Shown: positions 18,636 through 28,800, counted from the stretch's first letter. The stretch: 64,000 nt of DNA from Roseibacterium elongatum DSM 19469 (GCF_000590925.1 NZ_CP004372.1:849001-913000); one strand, 5' to 3'. Notes: generated from the sequence alone by a model not told the origin. A program made the numbers and translations.

Positions 18636-19994
18636 ATGTCTGGCATTCCCCACGACCACTACGAGCCGAAGACGGGCGCCGAAAAGTGGCTGCATCGCCG
18701 TCTTCCGGTCGTGTCGTTGATGTACGACACGATCATGATTCCCACCCCCAAGAACCTCAACTGGATGTGGATCTGGGGTATCGTGCTGGTGTTCTGCCTT
18801 GTTCTGCAGATCGTGACCGGCATCGTGCTTGTCATGCACTACACGCCGCATGTCGACATGGCCTTCGAGTCGGTCGAACACATCATGCGCAACGTGAACG
18901 GCGGGTGGGCCATGCGCTACATCCACCAGAACGGCGCATCGCTGTTCTTCATCGCGGTTTATCTGCACATTTTCCGCGGCATGTACTACGGGTCCTACAA
19001 GGCCCCGCGTGAGGTGACGTGGATCATCGGCATGCTGATCTACCTGATGATGATGGGCACCGCGTTCATGGGCTACGTTCTGCCCTGGGGTCAGATGTCC
19101 TTCTGGGGGGCCACCGTGATCACCGGCCTGTTCGGCGCCATCCCGTTCGTGGGTGAGTCGCTGCAGACCTGGCTGCTTGGCGGGCCCGCCGTGGACAATG
19201 CCACGCTGAACCGCTTCCTGTCGCTGCACTACCTGCTGCCCTTTGTCATTCTGGGCCTGGTGCTGGTGCACATCTGGGCGTTCCACACCACCGGCAACAA
19301 CAACCCGACCGGGGTCGAAGTGCGCCGCACCTCGAAGAAGGAAGCCGAGGCAGACACCCTGCCCTTCTGGCCCTACTTCGTGATCAAGGACCTGTTCGCC
19401 CTGGCCGTGATCCTGGTGGCCTTCTTCGCGGTCGTCGGTTTCATGCCGAACTACCTGGGCCACCCGGATAACTACATTCCGGCGAACCCGTTGGTGACCC
19501 CGGCGCATATCGTGCCCGAATGGTACTTCCTGCCGTTCTACGCGATCCTGCGTGCCTTTGACGGCGAGGTCTGGGTCGTGCAGCTGGCCAGCTTCATCAC
19601 CGGCGGCATCATCGACGCCAAGTTCTTCGGCGTGCTGGCGATGTTCGGCTCGATCGTGGTGATGGCCCTGTTACCCTGGCTCGACACGTCGTCGGTGCGC
19701 TCGGGCCGCTACCGCCCGATGTTCAAGGCATGGTTCTGGGTCTTCTTCGTCAACTTCTTCGTGCTGATGTGGGTTGGCGCCATGCCCGCCGAAGGGATCT
19801 ATCCCTACATCGCCCTGATCGGGTCGGCTGTCTGGTTCGCCTACTTCCTGGTCGTCATCCCGCTTTTGGGTGTGATCGAGAAGCCGCTGCCGCAACCCGC
19901 GACGATCGAAGACGACTTCAACGAGCACTACGGCAATGATGACGGTTCGGGCGGCACCCCCTCGGGTGAGCGCATCCCGTCCCCGGCCGAGTGA
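18636..19994 (+). CDS. petB: Cytochrome b of the bc1 complex
   Basis: This 452-residue integral membrane protein carries the two b hemes and both quinone sites. Recognisable features are the [13 protein letters not shown] helix, [19 protein letters not shown] (Qo-site helix), the PEWY motif in [17 protein letters not shown], and a C-terminal extension. It lies 20 bases after petA behind a GAGGGAGAA ribosome site. Confidence 0.97.
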   Translation: MSGIPHDHYEPKTGAEKWLHRRLPVVSLMYDTIMIPTPKNLNWMWIWGIVLVFCLVLQIVTGIVLVMHYTPHVDMAFESVEHIMRNVNGGWAMRYIHQNGASLFFIAVYLHIFRGMYYGSYKAPREVTWIIGMLIYLMMMGTAFMGYVLPWGQMSFWGATVITGLFGAIPFVGESLQTWLLGGPAVDNATLNRFLSLHYLLPFVILGLVLVHIWAFHTTGNNNPTGVEVRRTSKKEAEADTLPFWPYFVIKDLFALAVILVAFFAVVGFMPNYLGHPDNYIPANPLVTPAHIVPEWYFLPFYAILRAFDGEVWVVQLASFITGGIIDAKFFGVLAMFGSIVVMALLPWLDTSSVRSGRYRPMFKAWFWVFFVNFFVLMWVGAMPAEGIYPYIALIGSAVWFAYFLVVIPLLGVIEKPLPQPATIEDDFNEHYGNDDGSGGTPSGERIPSPAE

Positions 19995-20014
19995 CGCGGA
20001 AAGGACATAGGACG

Positions 20015-20824
20015 ATGTTCAGGAAACTAGCCATCACCACCGCAACCGCGTTGGCCCTCGGAACGGGGGCCGCGCTGGCCGCAGGCGGCGGCGGGCACGT
20101 GACCGACTACAGCTTCTCGTTCGAAGGGCCGTTCGGCACATTCGATCAGAACCAGCTGCAGCGCGGTCTTCAGGTCTACACCGAGGTCTGCGCCGCCTGT
20201 CACGGCATGACCCTGGTGCCGATCCGCTCGCTCACCGACGAAGACGGTCCGGGTCTGACCGACGACGAGGTGCGCGCCTATATCGAGATGAACTACATCG
20301 AAGTCTACGATGAAGATCTTCAAGATTGGCGCCCCGCCACGCCGAACGATCACTTCCCCGAAGGCAGCTATGAAGGTGCCCCGGACCTGTCGGTCATGGC
20401 CAAGGCGCGCGCCGGCTTCCATGGCCCCTACGGCCTGGGCTTGAACCAGCTGTTCAACGGGATCGGCGGCCCCGAATACATGGCCTCCTACCTCGTGAAC
20501 TACACCGGCGAAGAGCAGGAGCTGTACGGGACCTATCTCTACGGCAACACCACCTTCGAGGGCGGCTGGACCCAGATGGCGCCCCCGTTGTGGGACGGCA
20601 TGGTCGAATATGCCGATGGTGCGCCCAACGACATGGAGAGCCTGGCCGTGGACGTCTCGGCCTTCCTGATGTGGGCGGCCGAGCCGCACATGATGGATCG
20701 CAAGCAGATGGGCTTTACCGCCGTGCTGCTGCTGGGTCTGCTGTCGGTTCTGCTGTACCTGACCAACAAGCGTCTCTGGGCGCCGGTCAAGGCCCGCGCC
20801 AAGGGCAAGCAGCCCGCCGAGTGA
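20015..20824 (+). CDS. petC: Cytochrome c1
   Basis: Cytochrome c1 of 269 residues, with a signal peptide (1-22, ending ALA-A), the heme motif C59-AA-C62-H63, and a C-terminal membrane anchor (about 237-255, [13 protein letters not shown]). It passes electrons from the Rieske protein to soluble or membrane cytochrome c. AGGA precedes the chosen ATG at 20015. It ends the operon ahead of a strong terminator. Confidence 0.96.
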   Translation: MFRKLAITTATALALGTGAALAAGGGGHVTDYSFSFEGPFGTFDQNQLQRGLQVYTEVCAACHGMTLVPIRSLTDEDGPGLTDDEVRAYIEMNYIEVYDEDLQDWRPATPNDHFPEGSYEGAPDLSVMAKARAGFHGPYGLGLNQLFNGIGGPEYMASYLVNYTGEEQELYGTYLYGNTTFEGGWTQMAPPLWDGMVEYADGAPNDMESLAVDVSAFLMWAAEPHMMDRKQMGFTAVLLLGLLSVLLYLTNKRLWAPVKARAKGKQPAE

Positions 20825-20846
20825 GCAACTCACAAGACAATGACGG

Positions 20847-20877
20847 AAAAGCGCGCCTTCGGGCGCGCTTTTTCTTT
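20847..20877 (+). terminator. Rho-independent terminator of petABC
   Basis: The hairpin AAAAGCGCGCC-TTCG-GGCGCGCTTTT has a UUCG tetraloop and is followed by more T. It sits 23 bases after the petC stop. Confidence 0.93.
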
Positions 20878-20881
20878 GTCG

Positions 20882-21571
20882 CTACATCCAGGGTTTCAGC
20901 GGCTCGGGCGCCTGACGCAGGGCCACGTCAAGGCGGTCGTCCAGCACCACCTGCCCCTCGGCCAACAGGATCAGGCGGTCGCACAACCGCTCCGCATCCC
21001 TCAGATCGTGACTGGCCATGATCAGCGTCAGCCCCGTGTCGTCGCACAGCGCCGCGACCAGCCCCAGCATCTCGGCCCTCAGCCCCGGATCGAGCGCGGC
21101 AAACGGCTCATCCAGCAGGGCCAATGGACGATCTCTCAGCAACATGCGCGCCAACGCCACGCGGCTCTGCTGCCCGCCCGACAAGGCAGAGGGCGCGCGC
21201 GCGCCCATGCCGGCCAGGCCGACCTTGTCCAACGCGCCCTCGACCCGCGCGCGATCCGCCGGATCCAGGCGCAGGTCCGGCCGCAGCCCAAGGGCGACGT
21301 TGTCGAAAACGCTCAGATGCGGGAACAGGTTGCCATCCTGAAACAGGATCGACAAAGGGCGATCCGCGACCGGCGTCATGGTCATGTCCTGCCCGTCGAT
21401 CAGGATGCGGCCTTCATCGGGGTGCTGGAACCCGGCGATCAGCGCCAAGAGACTGCTTTTCCCCGACCCCGATGCCCCTAGCAGGGCGACCCGTTCGCCC
21501 GCCGCTATCGAGACATCCGCCTTCAGGCGAAACCCGCCCCATCGCGTCACCGTCGTCTCAAGCCGCAGCAT
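20882..21571 (-). CDS. thiQ: Thiamine ABC transporter ATP-binding protein
   Basis: This 229-residue ABC ATPase has Walker A GASGSGKSS (33-41), a Q-loop in ILFQDGNLFPHLSVFDNV, the signature LSGGQQSRVALAR, and Walker B LALLDEPFAALD. Its assignment to thiamine uptake rests on the thiB-thiP-thiQ order and the TPP riboswitch upstream. Its start overlaps the end of thiP by 14 bases. Confidence 0.92.
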   Translation of the reverse strand: MLRLETTVTRWGGFRLKADVSIAAGERVALLGASGSGKSSLLALIAGFQHPDEGRILIDGQDMTMTPVADRPLSILFQDGNLFPHLSVFDNVALGLRPDLRLDPADRARVEGALDKVGLAGMGARAPSALSGGQQSRVALARMLLRDRPLALLDEPFAALDPGLRAEMLGLVAALCDDTGLTLIMASHDLRDAERLCDRLILLAEGQVVLDDRLDVALRQAPEPLKPWM

Positions 21572-23123
21572 CGACGCGCGCCCCCCTGTCGAAGATCCAG
21601 AACAGCCCCAAGCTGAGCCCGAGCAGCAAGACAGCCGCCCCTTGTGCGTCGTCGGTCCGATACGCGCCCATCAAGCGATACATCTCGAGCGGCAAGGTCG
21701 CCTGCGACGGGGCCGAGAACAAGGCGATCACACCAAGATCGCCCATTGAAAACGCGGCGGCCAGTCCCGCACCGAACCCGAGCGGGCGCTTCAGCCGTGG
21801 CAGGATCGCAAGGCGCAACCGCGCCATGCCGCGCATCCCCAGGGCATCGGCCAATCGGCCCTGGGTCGCCTCGGCCGCGCGCGCGGCCGGTACCAGGGCG
21901 CGCAACAGAAACGGCAGGGCCACAAGGGCGTTCACCAGCCCCGTGATCGGCAGGCTCAGCGCCACCGGGTCGGCTATGGGGTAGACAAGGATGAACAGCC
22001 CCGTGCCGACAACCAGGGGCGAGATGGCGATTGACAGAAACCCCACCAGTTCCACCGCCCCCCGCCCCTGCCCCCCGGCGACGAACAGCGCGATGGGCAG
22101 GGCCAGGGCGACCGACAACGCCGACGAGGCCAGCGCAACCAGGACCGAGCGCAAAGCCGCCCACCAGACACTCTCGGGCAGGGTCAGAATCGCCACGGCG
22201 CCCTCGCCGATCACAGCCGCAAGCGGCAGCACCAGAAAGGCCCCGGCCCCCGCGATGGCGAGAAGATCAATGATCCGGGCGCGCAGGTTGTCGCCCGGCC
22301 ATGGCATCGGCGGGCGATCCAGCCCCGCCCCCATCGCCTCGACCCGTGCGGCGCGCAGGGCGATCGCCCCGGCCGCAACGCAGATGGCCACCTGCACCAC
22401 CCCCAAAAGGGCGGCGCGCCCGAGGTCGAAATCGAAGCGGAACGCCTGATAGATCGCCAGTTCCACCGTTGTCGCACGTGGCCCGCCCCCTAAGGTCAGG
22501 GCAACGGCGAAACTGGTGGTGCAGATCAGAAAGATGACCAGGGCCGCACCGGGCAGAACCTCGCGCAGCAGGGGGCGTTCGAAATGCCGGCGCATGTCGG
22601 CATCGGAAAACCCCAGGGCCGTTGCCAGCCGAACACGCTCGGACGGGAGCGCCAGCCACGCCTGCAGGATCAGGCGCACGGCAAGCGGCAGGTTCAGGAA
22701 CACGTGGGCCAGAACCACACCACCCAACCCATAAATGTCGATCGCCCCAAGCCCCAGCGCGGACAGCGCCGCGTTCAGCCACCCCGCACGACCGAAGATA
22801 GCCAACAGCCCGAGCACTGCCACGATCACCGGCAGGATGAAGGGCGCCCCTGTCAGGGTCACGAACAGGCGGCGCCCGGCAAACCGCCGACGCGCCAGCG
22901 CCCTTGCCACCGGGATCGCGAAAAGCACGCTGAAAACGGCGGACAGACCGGCCTGGATCAGCGTAAAGCGGATGGCCGCCCAATCGGCCGGGCCCAGACG
23001 CGCCGGCCCCTCGGCCCGCAACATCACGGCCATCAGCGGCCCCAGAAGGGCAAGGCAGACGAGCGCGGCCAATCCCGCGCCCGCCCAGTCGACAGGTCTC
23101 AGTTGCTGAGCGCGCTTTGCCAT
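21558..23123 (-). CDS. thiP: Thiamine ABC transporter permease
   Basis: This 521-residue permease has about twelve membrane segments in two homologous halves, the duplicated arrangement of ThiP. EAA-type loops occur around LPSERVRLATALGFSDADMRRHFERP and ARAAEATQGRLADALGMRGMARL. It overlaps thiB at its start by 25 bases and thiQ at its end, a tightly coupled operon. Confidence 0.92.
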   Translation of the reverse strand: MAKRAQQLRPVDWAGAGLAALVCLALLGPLMAVMLRAEGPARLGPADWAAIRFTLIQAGLSAVFSVLFAIPVARALARRRFAGRRLFVTLTGAPFILPVIVAVLGLLAIFGRAGWLNAALSALGLGAIDIYGLGGVVLAHVFLNLPLAVRLILQAWLALPSERVRLATALGFSDADMRRHFERPLLREVLPGAALVIFLICTTSFAVALTLGGGPRATTVELAIYQAFRFDFDLGRAALLGVVQVAICVAAGAIALRAARVEAMGAGLDRPPMPWPGDNLRARIIDLLAIAGAGAFLVLPLAAVIGEGAVAILTLPESVWWAALRSVLVALASSALSVALALPIALFVAGGQGRGAVELVGFLSIAISPLVVGTGLFILVYPIADPVALSLPITGLVNALVALPFLLRALVPAARAAEATQGRLADALGMRGMARLRLAILPRLKRPLGFGAGLAAAFSMGDLGVIALFSAPSQATLPLEMYRLMGAYRTDDAQGAAVLLLGLSLGLFWIFDRGARVDAAA

Positions 23124-24085
23124 GTGGCCAAAGCCGCATCACGGATCTCGGCGGCCTCCTCGGGGTCGTAGAGGAGCGCGGTTTGGGGCTGGATCAGCGT
23201 CTCGAACCCTTGCGGCCAGTCCTCGGCCGGCAGCGCGGCGGGATACATCCAGTTCGTCGTCGGAACGATCTCCTGGAATGCGCCGGTCAGCATGAAGGCG
23301 AGGAAATCGCGCGCAAGGTCGGGCTGATCGCTGTTGGCCAGAACGCCCGCCACCTCGATCTGCATATAATGCCCCTCGTCAAAGGGCGCGGCGGTGTAGC
23401 CGTCATCCTCCTCGGCGATCAGGTGATAGGCCGGCGAGGTCGTGTAGCTGAGCACCATGTCCGCCTCGCCCCCGAGGAACAGATCATAGCTTTCGGACCA
23501 GCCGGGCGTGACCGTGACGATATTGTCGGCCAACCCCTCCCAAATCTCGCCCGCCCGGTCGCCATAGGCGTTCTGAACCCACAAGAGCAGGCCCAGACCT
23601 GGGGTCGAACTGCGCGGATCCTGCACGACGATGGACAGGTCGCTGTCGGCAAGCGCCTCGAAACTGGTGGGCGCATCCGCCAGATCGGTGCGATGGACGA
23701 AAGCGAAGTAGCCCCAGTCATAGGGCAGGAAATGCGGATCGTCCCACGCGACCGGCAGGGTCAGCCCCTCGGCCGTCACCCCGTGCTCGGCGATCAGGCC
23801 GGTCTCCACCGCCGCTGCCGTCAGGTTGGTGTCCAGCCCGAGGACGATATCGGCGTCGCTGCGCGCACCCTCCAGCCGCAGGCGCGACAAAAGGGCCGCG
23901 CCATCGCCCGCGGTGACGAATTGCAGGTCGCAGCCGCAGACCGCCTCGAACGCGGCCTCGACGGCCGGGCCGGGGCCCCAGTCGGTGTTGAAACTGTCGT
24001 AGGTATAGACCGTCAGAACCGGGGCTTGCGCCAGCGCGCCCCCAGCCATCATGGTCAATCCCGCGGCAATGATGGTGTGTCTCAT
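23099..24085 (-). CDS. thiB: Thiamine-binding periplasmic protein
   Basis: This 328-residue exported binding protein has a signal peptide (1-19, ending ALA-Q), then VLTVYTYDSFNTDWGPGPAVEAAFE, the usual opening of thiamine-binding TbpA/ThiB. LPYDWGYFAFV and FMLTGAFQEIVPTTNWMYP are further family features. AAGGAGGAG precedes the ATG at 24085, 56 bases after the riboswitch. It is the first gene of thiBPQ. Confidence 0.92.
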   Translation of the reverse strand: MRHTIIAAGLTMMAGGALAQAPVLTVYTYDSFNTDWGPGPAVEAAFEAVCGCDLQFVTAGDGAALLSRLRLEGARSDADIVLGLDTNLTAAAVETGLIAEHGVTAEGLTLPVAWDDPHFLPYDWGYFAFVHRTDLADAPTSFEALADSDLSIVVQDPRSSTPGLGLLLWVQNAYGDRAGEIWEGLADNIVTVTPGWSESYDLFLGGEADMVLSYTTSPAYHLIAEEDDGYTAAPFDEGHYMQIEVAGVLANSDQPDLARDFLAFMLTGAFQEIVPTTNWMYPAALPAEDWPQGFETLIQPQTALLYDPEEAAEIRDAALATWQSALSN

Positions 24086-24140
24086 ATCACTCCTCCTTGC
24101 GACGGGCGAAGTGAAGCCGAGACATCTGCATGGTCCCGAA

Positions 24141-24230
24141 ACCTTCCCTCCGCCGGTCCTAACCGGTTCAGGTTCAACGGGTTCGCGTGGCACCCCACGC
24201 ATCTCAGGCCGGTGACCGGCCACCCCGAGG
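24141..24230 (-). promoter_or_regulatory. TPP riboswitch (THI element)
   Basis: The minus strand holds the conserved THI-box pieces in order: GGGGTG near the 5' end, CTGAGAT, a hairpin ending ACCC, then GAACCTGAACCGGTTA and ACCGGCGGAGGGA. It sits in the leader of thiBPQ. Binding of thiamine pyrophosphate should shut the importer down, probably by hiding the ribosome site. Confidence 0.95.
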
Positions 24231-24335
24231 TACGGCAAGAGGTATGGCAGACCGCGACGCTCGGCAAGGGCCTTGCGACTTGGCATTTCGCGCAGAGGCC
24301 GCTAACCGAGGGACACCAGCAGCGAGGCAGCGCAC

Positions 24336-25436
24336 ATGAGCTTCAACACCTTTGGCCATATCTTTCGCGTGACGACCTGGGGCGAAAGCCATGGGCCGGC
24401 CCTCGGCGCCACGGTCGATGGCTGCCCCCCCGGCGTGCCCGTGACGGAAGAGGCGCTGCAACACTGGCTGGACCTGCGCAAACCGGGCCAGAACAAGTTC
24501 ACCACGCAACGCCGCGAACCCGACGCGGTGGAGATCCTGTCGGGCGTGTTCGAGGGGCACTCGACGGGCCATCCCATTCAGCTGATGATCCGCAACACCG
24601 ATCAGCGATCGAAGGATTACGGCGACATCGCCGAGAAATTCCGTCCCGGCCATGCCGACATCACCTATTGGCAGAAATACGGTATCCGCGACTATCGCGG
24701 TGGTGGGCGCTCCAGCGCGCGGGAAACCGCCGCGCGGGTGGCGGCGGGGGGCGTGGCCCGCGCCGCGCTGGCAAAACTGGTCCCCGACCTGCGCATCACC
24801 GGCTACATGGTTCAGATGGGGCCGCACGGCATCGACCGCGCCAGGTTCAACTGGGACGAGATCGACAGAAACCCGTTCTGGTCGCCGGATGCACGGGCCG
24901 CCGCCGATTGGGCCGAATACCTCGACAGTCTGCGCAAATCGGGCGACAGCGTCGGCGCGGTGATCGAAGTCACGGCGCGCGGCGTGCCCGCGGGCCTCGG
25001 GGCGCCGGTCTATGGCAAGCTGGATACCGACCTTGCGGCCGCGATGATGTCGATCAACGCCGTCAAAGGCGTCGAGATCGGCGAGGGCATGGCCGCCGCC
25101 GCCCTGACCGGAAGTGCGAATGCCGACGAGATCACGATAGGCCCGGATGGGCCGGCCTACGGCACCAATCACGCCGGCGGCATCCTGGGAGGCATCTCGA
25201 CCGGCCAGGATGTGGTCGTGCGCTTCGCCGTGAAACCCACCAGTTCGATCCTGACCCCGCGCAAGACGATCACGAAATCCGGCGAGCAGACCGAGATCGT
25301 CACCAAGGGACGGCATGACCCCTGCGTCGGCATCCGCGCCGTTCCTGTGGCCGAGGCGATGGCCGCCTGTGTGATCCTCGACCATGTGTTGTGGCATCGC
25401 GGCCATGTGGGTGAGAACCAGGGCCGGATCGGCTGA
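24336..25436 (+). CDS. aroC: Chorismate synthase
   Basis: This enzyme makes chorismate from 5-enolpyruvylshikimate-3-phosphate, the last step of the shikimate pathway. Its 366 residues include [20 protein letters not shown] at the start, [17 protein letters not shown], and [16 protein letters not shown] near the C-terminus, all typical of AroC. It is transcribed away from the thiamine riboswitch and stands alone. Confidence 0.96.
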   Translation: MSFNTFGHIFRVTTWGESHGPALGATVDGCPPGVPVTEEALQHWLDLRKPGQNKFTTQRREPDAVEILSGVFEGHSTGHPIQLMIRNTDQRSKDYGDIAEKFRPGHADITYWQKYGIRDYRGGGRSSARETAARVAAGGVARAALAKLVPDLRITGYMVQMGPHGIDRARFNWDEIDRNPFWSPDARAAADWAEYLDSLRKSGDSVGAVIEVTARGVPAGLGAPVYGKLDTDLAAAMMSINAVKGVEIGEGMAAAALTGSANADEITIGPDGPAYGTNHAGGILGGISTGQDVVVRFAVKPTSSILTPRKTITKSGEQTEIVTKGRHDPCVGIRAVPVAEAMAACVILDHVLWHRGHVGENQGRIG

Positions 25437-25667
25437 AAGCCCCCACTCCCGCGCGCGCCGCGTTCGTATGAATGTGGCGGCAGTGCGACGTCAACGCGGC
25501 AAGCTGGGGTCGAGACGGCGCGAAACACCCCGATCGTCGCGGCTACGCACCCAATTCACGGCGCCAGGATCCATTGGGGCCGTGTGCCGGACAATGCAAC
25601 AAATCCACCTTACCGCCGCCGTCTTCCCGCCACATTTGCGGCGGTAAAAAGACACACTGGGGTAGAA

Positions 25668-26258
25668 ATGGATGTTGTTGCGATGGGCTTGCCTGCCAGC
25701 CAGACCTATGCTTTTCGACGGATTTCGCTGGATCGGACCCTCGCCGCCCTGGTTATCCTCGCGGTGGTGATCGTTGTCAGTGCCATGATTCGCATCGATG
25801 CGGGGCCCCGAACCGATGACACCGGCGGCGGAGGATTACTGATTCTCCAAGACACGGACCACTTGGTCGCCTTCGAGGATCTTTCGCATCAATCCTCCGG
25901 CTGGTCCGAGGATCGGCTGTGGGACAGGCCGGGTTTGGGCCGGGTCCTTGGCCCTTTTTCCAATGACGCGATCACGCGCACGATCAGCTTGCCCGAAAAC
26001 ACGGCGGCGATCACGCTGGCCTTCGATCTCTACCTTCTGGATCAGGCACGCCTGCCGACGATCACCGTTGGCGGCAGCACGATCACGACCTCCGCGTCGG
26101 CCAGGCCGTTCGGCAGCCTCGGCATCCGCCGCAGCCGGATCTCCCTGCGGCTGCGATCGACCGCCCCCACACTCGATATCGCCCTTTCGGGCACGCGCGG
26201 GGGCGCATGGGCGCTGGACAATTTCGTGGTGATCGCCCACCGCCCGAACGGGGCCTGA
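25668..26258 (+). CDS. Membrane-anchored or exported protein of unknown function
   Basis: This 196-residue protein has a short N-terminus and one membrane segment (about 22-40, LAALVILAVVIVVSAM). A beta-rich extracytoplasmic part follows, with SLPENTAAITLAFDLYLLDQ, repeated Thr/Ser strands (TITVGGSTITTSAS) and GAWALDNFVV. The pattern recalls small carbohydrate-binding or laminin-G-like beta sandwiches, but I cannot name a family. The ATG at 25668 follows GGGGTAGAA. It converges on the thioredoxin gene four bases away. Confidence 0.65.
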   Translation: MDVVAMGLPASQTYAFRRISLDRTLAALVILAVVIVVSAMIRIDAGPRTDDTGGGGLLILQDTDHLVAFEDLSHQSSGWSEDRLWDRPGLGRVLGPFSNDAITRTISLPENTAAITLAFDLYLLDQARLPTITVGGSTITTSASARPFGSLGIRRSRISLRLRSTAPTLDIALSGTRGGAWALDNFVVIAHRPNGA

Positions 26259-26262
26259 CGCC

Positions 26263-26676
26263 TCAGGCCTCGGCCAGCGCCGTTTCCATCAGGGCGCGGA
26301 TATCCGCGTCTCGGGTCGAGGCGATGACGCGGCCCAATTCATCCTCGCCCCGCAACACGATCAGGGTCGAACGGCGCGGCACACCCAGCATCAAGGCGAA
26401 TTCGGACTGCCCGTACCTGTCCCAATCGACGCGGACAAAGGTCATCGCGTCGTCATAGGCCGGGTTTGCGGCGCGCAAGTCCTCGATGATCCGGCCTTGG
26501 GCCCGGCACGTCCCGCACCAACTGGCCGCGAAGTCGAGGAACACGGTATGCCCCTCGGCCAACAGCCGCTCGGGCAAGCCGGCTTCGTACTCGATCATCG
26601 GGGCGACCTGCCCCAGGGCCAGTGTCGGCGTCAAGGCGAGGGCCGAGGCCCCCAGAAACAATTCGCGTCGTGTCAT
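26263..26676 (-). CDS. Exported thioredoxin-fold protein
   Basis: This 137-residue protein starts MTRRELFLGASALAL, a signal with a twin-arginine pair, cleaved near ALG-Q. The thioredoxin domain has W53-C54-G-T-C57 in FLDFAASWCGTCRAQ and a cis-Pro-like stretch at VPRRSTLIVLRG. It is probably a periplasmic thiol-disulfide reductase. The ccdA gene lies 19 bases upstream on the same strand, and CcdA-type proteins pass reducing power across the membrane to such thioredoxins. GGGAGAG precedes the start. Confidence 0.85.
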   Translation of the reverse strand: MTRRELFLGASALALTPTLALGQVAPMIEYEAGLPERLLAEGHTVFLDFAASWCGTCRAQGRIIEDLRAANPAYDDAMTFVRVDWDRYGQSEFALMLGVPRRSTLIVLRGEDELGRVIASTRDADIRALMETALAEA

Positions 26677-26695
26677 CGATCTCTCCCGATCCAGG

Positions 26696-27409
26696 TCAGA
26701 GGGCGACCGACAGATCCTGCAACCAGATCGGCATGCGATCCAGCAGCCAGGCCTCGGCCATGTGATGCCAGCGCAGCAGGATCGCCACACCGACGAAAAG
26801 GAAAACGCCACCCAGCACGGGGCGCGAGGCATGGGCGAAGCGCCTGAGCGCCCCGACGCGGCGTTGCAGAACGGACCGCGCGCCATATCCAAGCAGAACG
26901 ATCACCGTTCCGATGCCAAGGGCGAAGAACACCATGATGGCGAAGGCGCGAAACAGTTCCTCGCCCTGGCTGGCCAGCGAAATGGCGCCCCCCAGCGTGG
27001 GTCCGACACAGGGGCTCCAGACCGCGCCAAGCAACAGGCCGCCCATGAATTGCCCCTGCCAGCCCTGGGCCGCGATCCCGTGCATTTCCTGATCCGCGCG
27101 CGCCGACATGCCCGCCGTGGCCGTGGCGAACCGGGCCGAGGCCTGCGGGATCAGCAATACCAGACCGAAGGCGATCATCAGGACCGCGCCTGCGCGTGCG
27201 ACCGTCTGTTCGGTCAACCCCACCAGATGCCCGGCCGCGATGACCCCGAACCCAAGCGTGACAAAGGCCAGCCCCATCCCGGCGGCCAGGGCCACAGGCC
27301 CCCAGCGACTGGCCTGCAAGGCACCGGCCAGCACGATGGGCAGCACCGGCAGAACGCAGGGGTTGATCAGGGTCAGCAGACCCGCGGCATATGACAGGAC
27401 CAGTTCCAT
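26696..27409 (-). CDS. CcdA/DsbD-like thiol-electron transporter
   Basis: This 237-residue membrane protein has six hydrophobic helices and the paired CcdA cysteines, C18 in LINPCVLPVLP and C134 in WSPCVGPTLG. It should carry reducing equivalents from cytoplasmic thioredoxin to the periplasm, where the exported thioredoxin encoded next is the natural partner. The ATG at 27409 is chosen because the family begins at the first helix. The gene symbol is withheld because several CcdA subgroups exist. Confidence 0.87.
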   Translation of the reverse strand: MELVLSYAAGLLTLINPCVLPVLPIVLAGALQASRWGPVALAAGMGLAFVTLGFGVIAAGHLVGLTEQTVARAGAVLMIAFGLVLLIPQASARFATATAGMSARADQEMHGIAAQGWQGQFMGGLLLGAVWSPCVGPTLGGAISLASQGEELFRAFAIMVFFALGIGTVIVLLGYGARSVLQRRVGALRRFAHASRPVLGGVFLFVGVAILLRWHHMAEAWLLDRMPIWLQDLSVAL

Positions 27410-27467
27410 GCCATGTGTCTGCGGGAAATGCCGAACACAGTCACCAAACGTCCGCGTGAGCCATATG

Positions 27468-28349
27468 TCATGTCTCCGGGCGCGGGCTTTGCCGTGCCAT
27501 CTGCACCGCAAGGATGCCCGCAGCGATGATCGTGACGCCAACCGCATCGATCCAGGTCAGCGCCTCGGACAACAGGACGGCCGCGATGGCGACCCCGAAA
27601 AACGGGTTGAGGAAATGGAACGTCGCCGCCCGCGTCGCGCCGATCCGCCCGACCAGACGGAACCAGAGGAAGGTGGCGAAAAGGCCCGGCATCAGCGTCG
27701 TGTAGACAAAGGCCACCACCAGAGACGGCGACCAGGTCACCGCGTAGGTCTCGAACATCGCGGCAAACGGGGCGAGGGCGATGCTGCCAACCAGCAGCTG
27801 CAACCCGACGATCATCATCAGGTTCGCCCCATCGCTCGAGGCGCCCTTGACCGCCAGCGTCGCGACCGTCAGCGCCACCGACCCCACAAGGCACAGCACG
27901 ACACCCACCATGTCGGCCCCGCCCGAGAACCGCTGCGCCATGATCAGCGCGACCCCGGCAAACCCCACGATCAGGCCCAGGATGCCAAGACCGGGCAAAC
28001 GTTCGCGAAAGACCAGCCAACTGGCTGTCGCCACCAACAACGGCATGGTCGAGGCGATGATCGCGGCCAGCGAGGCCTCGACCGTCTGCATCGCGATGAA
28101 GTTGAGGCCGAGATAGAGCGCGTTCTGGCAGACCCCGAAGATCAGGACAGACGCCCATTGAACCCGGCTCAGGCGAAAATTCTGCCCAAGCGCCAGGGCA
28201 ATGCCCACACCCATCACCCCCGAGATGAAGAACCGTAGCGACAGAGCCATGATCGGCGGGGCCGCCTCGACGATGATACGGGCCGAGGTAAAGGCCGAAG
28301 ACCAGATCAGGGCAAACAGAAGCCCCATCGCCAATGCGCGAAGATCCAT
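27468..28349 (-). CDS. EamA/DMT-family transporter
   Basis: This 293-residue protein has ten predicted membrane helices in two EamA repeats. It begins LALIWSSAFTSARIIVEAAPP, a common opening of the drug/metabolite transporter superfamily, and ends with the second-repeat motif HFLNPFFGVAIAAVLLSE. The substrate is unknown. It is separated from upstream hup by a terminator and ends 59 bases before ccdA. Confidence 0.85.
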   Translation of the reverse strand: MDLRALAMGLLFALIWSSAFTSARIIVEAAPPIMALSLRFFISGVMGVGIALALGQNFRLSRVQWASVLIFGVCQNALYLGLNFIAMQTVEASLAAIIASTMPLLVATASWLVFRERLPGLGILGLIVGFAGVALIMAQRFSGGADMVGVVLCLVGSVALTVATLAVKGASSDGANLMMIVGLQLLVGSIALAPFAAMFETYAVTWSPSLVVAFVYTTLMPGLFATFLWFRLVGRIGATRAATFHFLNPFFGVAIAAVLLSEALTWIDAVGVTIIAAGILAVQMARQSPRPET

Positions 28350-28360
28350 GGAGGTACCGT

Positions 28361-28401
28361 CAAAAAGGAAAGGGCCGCGACCCGTCGGTCGCGACCCTTT
28401 C
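28361..28401 (-). terminator. Rho-independent terminator of hup
   Basis: On the minus strand, GAAAGGGTCGCGACC pairs with GGTCGCGGCCCTTT around a GACG loop, with one mismatch, and CCTTTTTG follows. It lies 21 bases after the HU stop. Confidence 0.88.
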
Positions 28402-28422
28402 AGAATTCGCGGCACTCGGCAA

Positions 28423-28713
28423 TCAGCCGTTCACGCTGTCTTTCAGGGCCTTGGCAACGGTGACCTTCACCTGTTTGTCGGCCTCTTTCTTGATCTGCTC
28501 GCCGGTGGCGGGGTTACGCACCATGCGCTCGGGGCGCTCGCGGCAATACACCTTGCCAATACCGGGCAGCGTGACGGCGCCACCTGCGGCCACTTCCTTG
28601 GTGACAACGGAGGTCACGGCGTCAAGGGCGGCTCCGGCGGTTTTCTTGTCAGCACCCATCTCCTCGGCCAGCGCGGCCACGAGTTGAGTCTTGGTCATGG
28701 GTTTCTGTGCCAT
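28423..28713 (-). CDS. HU-family DNA-binding protein
   Basis: This 96-residue nucleoid protein has the HU signature region TLPGIGKVYCRERPERMVRNPATGEQIKK. It begins MAQKPMTKTQLVAALAEEMG. Two ATG codons lie six bases apart (28719 and 28713). The second fits the usual MAxxxMTKTQ start and sits ten bases from AGGAGAG. It has its own terminator. The upstream region carries nested inverted repeats that may regulate it. Confidence 0.92.
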   Translation of the reverse strand: MAQKPMTKTQLVAALAEEMGADKKTAGAALDAVTSVVTKEVAAGGAVTLPGIGKVYCRERPERMVRNPATGEQIKKEADKQVKVTVAKALKDSVNG

Positions 28714-28757
28714 GTTCATTCTCTCCTGATACTGCCCGAACCCTGGGGGCTCGTTGG

Positions 28758-28800
28758 CGCGAAGCTAACCGAATATTGTGTGGCCACACAACGCTTCGCG
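28758..28800. promoter_or_regulatory. Nested inverted repeats upstream of hup
   Basis: A perfect 16-bp palindrome TTGTGTGGCCACACAA (28776-28791) lies inside an outer inverted repeat CGCGAAGC (28758-28765) / GCTTCGCG (28793-28800). It sits about 45-85 bases before the HU start, where a repressor or autoregulatory site would be expected. Confidence 0.5.

Noticed and set aside
23117..25318. 733-codon plus-strand frame spanning thiB, the riboswitch and aroC
   Set aside because: It crosses the TPP riboswitch and runs antisense to thiB and out of frame in aroC.
25610..25647. 10-bp inverted repeat TTACCGCCGC/GCGGCGGTAA as a terminator of aroC
   Set aside because: The loop is 18 bases and the stem is followed by A, not T, on the plus strand.
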